Positions 59,888 to 64,000 of a stretch of DNA of 64,000 nt are shown here, piece by piece. Numbering within the stretch: position 1 is the first letter of the stretch; every line of letters begins with the position of its first letter. The position numbers were made by a program, and so were the translations under genes. Origin of the DNA: Saccharothrix longispora (GTDB lineage Bacteria > Actinomycetota > Actinomycetes > Mycobacteriales > Pseudonocardiaceae); NCBI RefSeq assembly GCF_030852425.1, contig NZ_NSDM01000007.1, forward strand, positions 124,001-188,000, given 5' to 3'. The notes beneath the pieces are model-generated. The model searched no databases, was not told the origin of the DNA, and saw nothing but the letters and a program-made list of their open reading frames with translations.

Positions 59888-60988
59888 TCAGGCGATCGTG
59901 GTCATCCAGCCGTGCTCGTCGGCCACCCGGCCCTGCTGGATGCCGGTGAGGTGGTCGCGCAGCCTCATCGTCACCTCGCCGGTCAGGCCGCCGGAGACGT
60001 CGAACTCGCCGCTCGCGTGCTTCACGTGGCCCACCGGGGTGATGACCGCGGCCGTGCCGCAGGCGAAGACCTCGGTCAGCTCGCCCGACTCGGCCTTCTT
60101 CTCCCACTCCTCGGTGGAGATCCGGCGCTCCTCGACGGCGTAGCCGAAGTCCTGCGCGACGCGCAGCAGCGAGTCCCGGGTGATGCCGGGCAGCAGCGCG
60201 CCGGACAGCTCGGGCGTCACCACGCGGGCGTCGTCGCCGGAGCCGAAGACGAAGAACAGGTTCATCCCGCCCATCTCCTCGACCCACCGGCGCTCCACCG
60301 CGTCCAGCCAGACGACCTGGTCGCAGCCCTGTTCGGCGGCCTGCGCCTGCGCCACCAGGGACGCCGCGTAGTTGCCCGCGAACTTCGCCGCGCCCGTGCC
60401 GCCGGGCGACGCGCGCACGTACTCGGCGGACAGCCACACCGTCACCGGCTTCACCCCGCCCGCGAAGTACGACCCGGCGGGCGAGGCGATCAGGGCGAAG
60501 AGGTACTCGGACGCCGGCCGCACGCCGAGGCCCTTCTCCGTGGAGATCATGAACGGCCGCAGGTACAGCGACTCGTCGGCCGCGGACGGCACCCAGCGCT
60601 CGTCGACGGCCACCAGTTCCCGGATGGCGCCGAGGAACAGCTCGTCGGGCAGTTCGGGCATCGCCATGCGGCGCGCCGAGGCGCGGAAGCGCTCGGCGTT
60701 CGCCTCGGGGCGGAAGGACGCGATCGTGCCGTCGGGCCGGCGGTACGCCTTGAGCCCTTCGAAGATCGCCTGGCCGTAGTGCAGCACCATCGCCGCCGGG
60801 TCCAGTTCCAGCGAGCGGTACGGCTCGACGGTCGCGTCGTGCCAGCCCTGCTCGCGATTCCAGCGGATCGTCACCATGTGGTCGGTGAAGTGCTGCCCGA
60901 AGCCCGGCTTCGCGAGTACCTCCGCGACGCGCTCCGGGGTCGCCGGCTGCGGGTGGGAGGTCCGGGTGAAAGGCAACGCTGTCGTCAT
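59888..60988 (-). CDS. ilvE: Branched-chain amino acid aminotransferase
   Basis: A 366-residue fold-type IV PLP aminotransferase interconverting leucine, isoleucine and valine with their keto acids. The PLP lysine is K202 in [23 protein letters not shown] and [11 protein letters not shown] are family signatures. The ATG at 60988 lies 6 nt after TATCGT and without a ribosome binding site; this excludes a 22-codon longer start. Equivalent to Rv2210c. Confidence 0.95.
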   Translation of the reverse strand: MTTALPFTRTSHPQPATPERVAEVLAKPGFGQHFTDHMVTIRWNREQGWHDATVEPYRSLELDPAAMVLHYGQAIFEGLKAYRRPDGTIASFRPEANAERFRASARRMAMPELPDELFLGAIRELVAVDERWVPSAADESLYLRPFMISTEKGLGVRPASEYLFALIASPAGSYFAGGVKPVTVWLSAEYVRASPGGTGAAKFAGNYAASLVAQAQAAEQGCDQVVWLDAVERRWVEEMGGMNLFFVFGSGDDARVVTPELSGALLPGITRDSLLRVAQDFGYAVEERRISTEEWEKKAESGELTEVFACGTAAVITPVGHVKHASGEFDVSGGLTGEVTMRLRDHLTGIQQGRVADEHGWMTTIA

Positions 60989-60994
60989 GACAGC

Positions 60995-61000
60995 ACGATA
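60995..61000 (-). promoter_or_regulatory. Leaderless-type -10 hexamer (ilvE)
   Basis: TATCGT (61000-60995) is 6 nt before the ilvE ATG on the minus strand. Confidence 0.6.
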
Positions 61001-61063
61001 GCCGCTGCGAGGACGTCGGAAAATCGCTGTCCCGACGCTCGGACGTCCGACCATCCGGATGGG

Positions 61064-62272
61064 CTACCCCGCCGCCTGTCGCACCCGACCGAGCGCGAGC
61101 AGACCGGTACCGAGCGCGAGCGCCACGAGCGTGACGACGAGGGCCGCGGTGGGCGCGCTCATGGCCAGCAGGACCGACAGCCCCAGCCCGAGGCACGCGG
61201 TGCGCATCGGCCACGTGCGGTCCTCCTGGAGCAGCACGCGGGCGGAGGCGTTCGTGAAGCCGTAGTAGAACGCCGTGCCGCAGGCGCCCACGGCGAGCGC
61301 GGTCGACGGGGGCAGCGCGACGACGACGAGCGCGGCCGGCGCGGCGGCGAGCACGTCCAGGGGCCAGGCCGCGCGGACGGCGGGCAGGTCGCCGGTCTCG
61401 GTCAGGCCGACGAGCGTGCGCCGGCCGGAGGCGAGCACGGCGTGCAGCGCGGTCACGGCGGCCACGGCGGCGCCGACGCCGAGGACGGGCAGCAGCGAGC
61501 GGCCGTCGGCGGCGACCAGGGCGTCGCGCAGCGGCGCGGGCGACAGGGCCAGGCGCGCCGGGCCGAGCTGGCGCAGCAGCGCCGCGCCGACCACGACCAT
61601 CAGCACCAGCACGGTCACGACCACCACCGGCACGGCGACGCGCAGCGCGCGCGGGTCGAACGCGGTCTCGCCGCGGTGCGGGGCGGTGATCCGCTCGAAG
61701 CCGACGAACGCCACGAACAGCACCGACGCCGCACCCATCACGCCGTCGAAGCCGGGGGTCGCGGACACCGCCGGTGACCCGACCGGGTTACCCGGAGGGC
61801 TGACGGAGAAGCAGACCAGCACCACGAGCAGCAGCACCCCGACCACCACGACCGCGGAGGCCGCGGACATCCGCGCGCTCCAGCGGACGCCCGCCGCACG
61901 CAGTGCCGCGATCGCCGCGAGGAGCCCCAGGGCCGCGACGACCCGGTGCTCCGGCACCACGTGCGCGCCGAACGCGCCGGCCAGCGCCGCGGCCACCCCG
62001 GCCCGCCCGACGAGGTGGGCGCAGGCCGTGATGCGCGCGGGCCACGGGCCGAGCTGATTGCGGGTGTAGGCGTAGCCGCCGGGCGCGTCCGGGTAGGCGC
62101 GGTGCTGGTCCGCGGTGGAGAACGCGCAGCACAGGGCGGTCACGGCGGCGAGGAGCAGCGCGGGGAGGAACCAGGGACCGGCGACCGCCGCGGCGGGGGC
62201 GAAACCCGTGAGCACACCGGCGCCCAGCGTCGCGCCGAGAGCGAGCGCGACGGCACGGGCTGTGATTGTCAC
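61064..62272 (-). CDS. APC-superfamily amino acid permease
   Basis: A 402-residue membrane protein with 11-12 hydrophobic segments. The N-terminal helix contains the APC glycine-rich unwound motif GATLGAGVLTGFAPAAA, and helix 2-3 has YPDAPGGYAYTRNQLGPWPARI, typical of APC permeases; FVAFVGFERIT lies in the helix 6 region. Substrate is probably an amino acid or amine. The GTG at 62272 has a GATCGT hexamer 6 nt before it. It lies where gcvT is found in M. tuberculosis, so it is a local insertion. Confidence 0.85.
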   Translation of the reverse strand: MTITARAVALALGATLGAGVLTGFAPAAAVAGPWFLPALLLAAVTALCCAFSTADQHRAYPDAPGGYAYTRNQLGPWPARITACAHLVGRAGVAAALAGAFGAHVVPEHRVVAALGLLAAIAALRAAGVRWSARMSAASAVVVVGVLLLVVLVCFSVSPPGNPVGSPAVSATPGFDGVMGAASVLFVAFVGFERITAPHRGETAFDPRALRVAVPVVVVTVLVLMVVVGAALLRQLGPARLALSPAPLRDALVAADGRSLLPVLGVGAAVAAVTALHAVLASGRRTLVGLTETGDLPAVRAAWPLDVLAAAPAALVVVALPPSTALAVGACGTAFYYGFTNASARVLLQEDRTWPMRTACLGLGLSVLLAMSAPTAALVVTLVALALGTGLLALGRVRQAAG

Positions 62273-62470
62273 CGGTACACGATCGCAGAAAAGGACCGAT
62301 TGAACGCTGACCCCCGCACGGTTTACCCCCGAACGTGTTAATTGTTACTCGGTGCAATCGCGAGTGCGATGACCGAGCGTGTCGGCCGGACCTTTAGCAT
62401 TCGTCACGATCCACCCCCGTTCCCGCCGCACGACCAGGAAGTGCCGGGAGGACCGCATCGAGGAGCCGCC

Positions 62471-63967
62471 GTGATCGCGCCGAAGCTGGCCATCACCGAC
62501 AGTGACCTGAGCAGCACCGCCGCCGACGTCGTGGTGATCGGGACCACCCAGGGGCCCGCCGGCCCGGTCCTCGCGGGCGCCTCCGAGGCGGTCGACGCCG
62601 CGTTCGACGGCGGCCTGCTCGGCGTGCTGGAGACCCTGGGCGCCGGCGGCAAGGCCGAGGAGGTCGTGAGCGTGCCGACGTTCGGCAAGCTGGCCGCCCC
62701 GGTCGTGCTCGCGGTCGGCCTGGGCAAGCCCGCCGCCGACGGCTCGGTGTCCGAGGACCAGGTGCGCAAGGCGTCCGGCGCGGTCGCCCGCGCCCTCGCG
62801 GGCCGCAAGCGCGCCGTCACCACGCTCTCCGCGCTGCACCTCGGCCCGGCCGTGGAGGGCACGCTGCTGGGCGGCTACGCCTTCACCGACTACAAGTCGG
62901 CCAAGGGCGACGGCCCGGTGGCCCGGGTCGACCTCGTCGCGCCCGCCGAGGGCACCAAGCGCGCCCACAACGCCACCGTGAAGGCGTCCACCGCCGTCGC
63001 CGAGGCCGTCGCCGCCGTGCGCGACTTCGTGAACACCCCGCCGAACGACCTCTACCCGGCGTCGTTCGCCGAGCGCGCCGCCGCCCTGGCCAAGGCCGAG
63101 GGCCTCGACGTCGAGATCCTGGACGAGAAGGCGCTGCGCAAGCAGGGCTTCGGCGGCATCCTGGGCGTCGGCGGCGGCTCCAGCCGTCCCCCGCGCCTGG
63201 TGCGCATCACCTACCGGGGCGCGAAGGCCGCCAAGAAGGTGGCGCTGGTCGGCAAGGGCATCACCTTCGACACCGGCGGCATCTCCATCAAGCCGGCCGC
63301 GGGCATGGACGAGATGACCTCGGACATGGGCGGCGCGGCGGCCGTGATCGCCACCGTCGTGCTGGCGGCGAAGCTGAAGTACCCGCTGGAGGTCACCGCC
63401 TGGGCGCCGATGGCGGAGAACATGCCGTCCGGCACCGCCTACCGACCCGGCGACGTGCTGACCATGTACGGCGGCAAGACCGTCGAGGTGCTCAACACCG
63501 ACGCCGAGGGCAGGCTGATCCTGTCCGACGCGATCGTGCGGGCCTGCGAGGACGCCCCGGACTACCTGATCGAGACGTCCACGCTGACCGGCGCCCAGGT
63601 CGTGGCCCTGGGCAAGCGCACGTCGGGCGTCATGGGCACCGAGGAGTTCCGCGACCGGATCGCCGAGCTGGGTCGCGCGGTGGGCGAGCAGGCGTGGGCC
63701 ATGCCGCTGCCCGACGAGCTGCGCGGCGACCTGGACTCGCGGGTGGCGGACATCGCCAACGTGGCCGGCCACCGGTTCGGCGGCATGCTCACCGCGGGCG
63801 TGTTCCTGCGCGAGTTCGTCCCCGAGGGCGTCACCTGGGCGCACATCGACGTGGCCGGCCCGTCGTTCCACAGCGGCGGCCCGTACGGCTACACGACCAA
63901 GGGCGGCACCGGCGTGCCCGTGCGCACCCTGGCCGCGGTGCTGGCGGACATCGCCGCGAACGGCTGA
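62471..63967 (+). CDS. pepA: Leucyl aminopeptidase (M17 family)
   Basis: A 498-residue zinc/manganese aminopeptidase removing N-terminal residues from peptides. The N-terminal regulatory domain spans about 1-165. The catalytic domain has [30 protein letters not shown] with metal-binding K and D residues, MGGAAAV, and the family signature NTDAEGRL. The GTG at 62471 follows GAGGAG by 6 nt. Equivalent to Rv2213 (pepB). It is the last gene in the window. Confidence 0.95.
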   Translation: MIAPKLAITDSDLSSTAADVVVIGTTQGPAGPVLAGASEAVDAAFDGGLLGVLETLGAGGKAEEVVSVPTFGKLAAPVVLAVGLGKPAADGSVSEDQVRKASGAVARALAGRKRAVTTLSALHLGPAVEGTLLGGYAFTDYKSAKGDGPVARVDLVAPAEGTKRAHNATVKASTAVAEAVAAVRDFVNTPPNDLYPASFAERAAALAKAEGLDVEILDEKALRKQGFGGILGVGGGSSRPPRLVRITYRGAKAAKKVALVGKGITFDTGGISIKPAAGMDEMTSDMGGAAAVIATVVLAAKLKYPLEVTAWAPMAENMPSGTAYRPGDVLTMYGGKTVEVLNTDAEGRLILSDAIVRACEDAPDYLIETSTLTGAQVVALGKRTSGVMGTEEFRDRIAELGRAVGEQAWAMPLPDELRGDLDSRVADIANVAGHRFGGMLTAGVFLREFVPEGVTWAHIDVAGPSFHSGGPYGYTTKGGTGVPVRTLAAVLADIAANG

Positions 63968-64000
63968 TCCCGGACGGCCCCGGTCCGGTCGCGCACCGCG

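Overview
The window is about 64 kb of very GC-rich, gene-dense DNA, with GTG starts common and third codon positions almost always G or C. Together with mycothiol-type, PASTA-kinase, PimB', QcrCAB/CtaCEF and LppM genes this indicates an actinomycete. The combination of a conserved mycobacterial-type gene order with a PPi-type phosphofructokinase points to the Pseudonocardiales; genus cannot be decided from the sequence alone.

From about 10.5 kb onward the core genes follow the order known from the Mycobacterium tuberculosis Rv2171-Rv2213 region: lppM, metF-like, idsA2, mptA, Rv2175c-like, pknL, aroG, exoribonuclease AS, plsC, ArsA-like ATPase, SRPBCC proteins, fadD15, pimB', NlpC/P60, DnaQ-UvrC fusion, qcr/cta/trpD, ctaCF, asnB, erpA, glycerate kinase, DUF3043, cobTS, ilvE, pepA. 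Lineage-specific genes are inserted between them: crtI, pfkA, glkA with its SCO2127-like partner, a MEDS-HATPase sensor, a NYN protein, a receiver-like protein and an APC permease.

Left part (1-10.4 kb): the end of an Lhr helicase, an ACC deaminase with a GntR regulator, a VOC protein divergent from a PhoD-like phosphatase, a HEPN/mycothiol-enzyme pair facing a YbaK-GNAT pair across a perfect LexA box, a CHAP protein and a DUF885 metallohydrolase. Middle (10.5-40.6 kb): isoprenoid, lipomannan and PIM synthesis, signalling by PknL, central metabolism (DAHP synthase, PFK, glucokinase), acyl-CoA ligase and cell-wall hydrolysis. Respiratory block (40.6-49.3 kb): qcrB-qcrA-qcrC-ctaE, trpD and ctaF-ctaC. 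Right part (49.4-64 kb): asnB, erpA, glycerate kinase, the cobinamide salvage genes cobU-cobT-cobS, ilvE and pepA. A degraded patch lies at 51.7-52.2 and 54.5-56.2 kb, holding a broken DUF1963 gene, a decayed HTH/DUF397 locus and a gene put out of frame by a 7-bp duplication.

Three things stand out. (1) Seventeen start codons sit 6-8 nt after a TANNNT hexamer, the layout of leaderless transcription, and in two cases the hexamer is built on the stop codon of the preceding gene. (2) Two intergenic arrays (22.4 kb and 46.9 kb) are built from 22-bp units folded into long inverted repeats, apparently one dispersed repeat family. (3) A perfect SOS box with a strong hairpin beside it separates the HEPN and YbaK operons. 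No rRNA, tRNA, CRISPR array, insertion sequence or prophage was found.
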